Below, piece by piece: positions 14,268-14,428 of a stretch of DNA of 14,428 nucleotides. The notes below the pieces were generated by a model, which saw nothing but the letters and a program-made list of their open reading frames with translations, ran no database searches and was not told the origin of the DNA. Origin of the DNA: JAOTYV01 sp041557595. GTDB taxonomy: Bacteria; Pseudomonadota; Alphaproteobacteria; UBA8366. Numbering within the stretch: position 1 is the first letter of the stretch; each line of letters begins with the position of its first letter. The DNA lies in contig JBFFGE010000121.1 of the NCBI GenBank assembly GCA_041557595.1, positions 1 through 14,428 of the forward strand, in the 5' to 3' direction. A program made the position numbers and the translations under genes.

Positions 14268-14428
14268 GTGCCGCTGGAAGCGATAACGCGCCTCGAGGCG
14301 ACGGCGCGGCGGATCGGCACGCCTTGCGGCGATGGCGAGATGGTCTGGCATTGCTGGGGCGAGGGCCCACCGCTGGTGCTGTTTCATGGCAACTTCGGCA
14401 CCTGGCTGCACTGGATCCACAACATCGA
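14268..14428 (+). CDS. Alpha/beta hydrolase, N-terminal part (3' end outside window)
   Basis: From GTG 14268 the frame is open to the window end (53 codons plus two bases). The product begins VPLEAITRLEATARR, then PCGDGEMVWHCWGEGPPLVLFHGNFGTWLHWIHNI. PPLVLFHGNFGTW is the strand 3 and oxyanion-hole HG turn of the alpha/beta hydrolase fold (esterase or C-C hydrolase type); the nucleophile elbow and the rest lie beyond the window. The start lies 5 nt after the CoA-transferase stop, indicating co-transcription; there is no strong ribosome site, so translation may depend on the upstream gene. Confidence 0.8.
   Translation, partial: MPLEAITRLEATARRIGTPCGDGEMVWHCWGEGPPLVLFHGNFGTWLHWIHNI

Noticed and set aside
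12916..14370. A 484-codon minus-strand frame opposite the second CoA-transferase
   Set aside because: Arg/His/Gly-rich shadow; the plus strand has a strong ribosome site and all family motifs.

Overview
GC-rich (by eye), densely coded bacterial DNA with mostly short intergenic gaps. Gene content points to an alphaproteobacterium of the Rhodospirillales or Sphingomonadales type: two class III (CaiB/BaiF) CoA-transferases, nitronate monooxygenase, cupins, TauD/TfdA oxygenase, and a degenerate copy of the intergenic repeat whose chance translation reads HAEPVEACG. The taxon is an inference from style and content; there is no rRNA or marker gene in the window. I see no tRNA, CRISPR array, transposase or phage gene, and no gap longer than about 300 bases without a gene.

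Layout. (1) 2-457 is the C-terminal part of a family-2 O-methyltransferase, followed by a small EthD/DUF4286-like alpha-beta barrel protein (508-810). (2) On the minus strand, 861-1757 encodes a membrane-anchored YpfJ-type zinc metallopeptidase, divergent from the next block. (3) 1854-5189 is a tight plus-strand cluster: nitronate monooxygenase, a bicupin with an obvious internal duplication, a second cupin-type protein, and a zinc-finger Fpg/MutM-type DNA glycosylase; junctions are -11, -4 and +3 nt, so co-transcription is likely. (4) 5190-5389 is a convergent intergenic region with nested inverted repeats. (5) On the minus strand lie a CaiB/BaiF CoA-transferase (5390-6571), whose ribosome-binding site lies inside the dispersed repeat, and a small secreted protein of unknown function (6773 to about 7162). 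(6) Plus strand from 7279: a 3-hydroxyisobutyrate-dehydrogenase-like reductase; an HscC-type Hsp70 split by an in-frame amber codon; its membrane-bound J-like partner; a TauD/TfdA dioxygenase; a 2H phosphoesterase; a second CaiB/BaiF CoA-transferase; and the first 53 codons of an alpha/beta hydrolase that runs off the window.

How the genes fit together. The CoA-transferases, the beta-hydroxyacid dehydrogenase-like reductase, the nitronate monooxygenase, the TauD-type oxygenase and the terminal hydrolase are all typical of organic-acid or xenobiotic catabolism, but they sit in several separate units and I cannot assign one pathway. The clearest functional module is the chaperone pair hscC plus J-protein, which resembles the HscC/DjlB/DjlC arrangement of Escherichia coli. 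The most notable oddity is that hscC carries a TAG at codon 257 with perfect Hsp70 homology continuing in the same frame on both sides: a recent nonsense mutation, a sequence error, or recoding. I found no convincing new defence or mobile system here.
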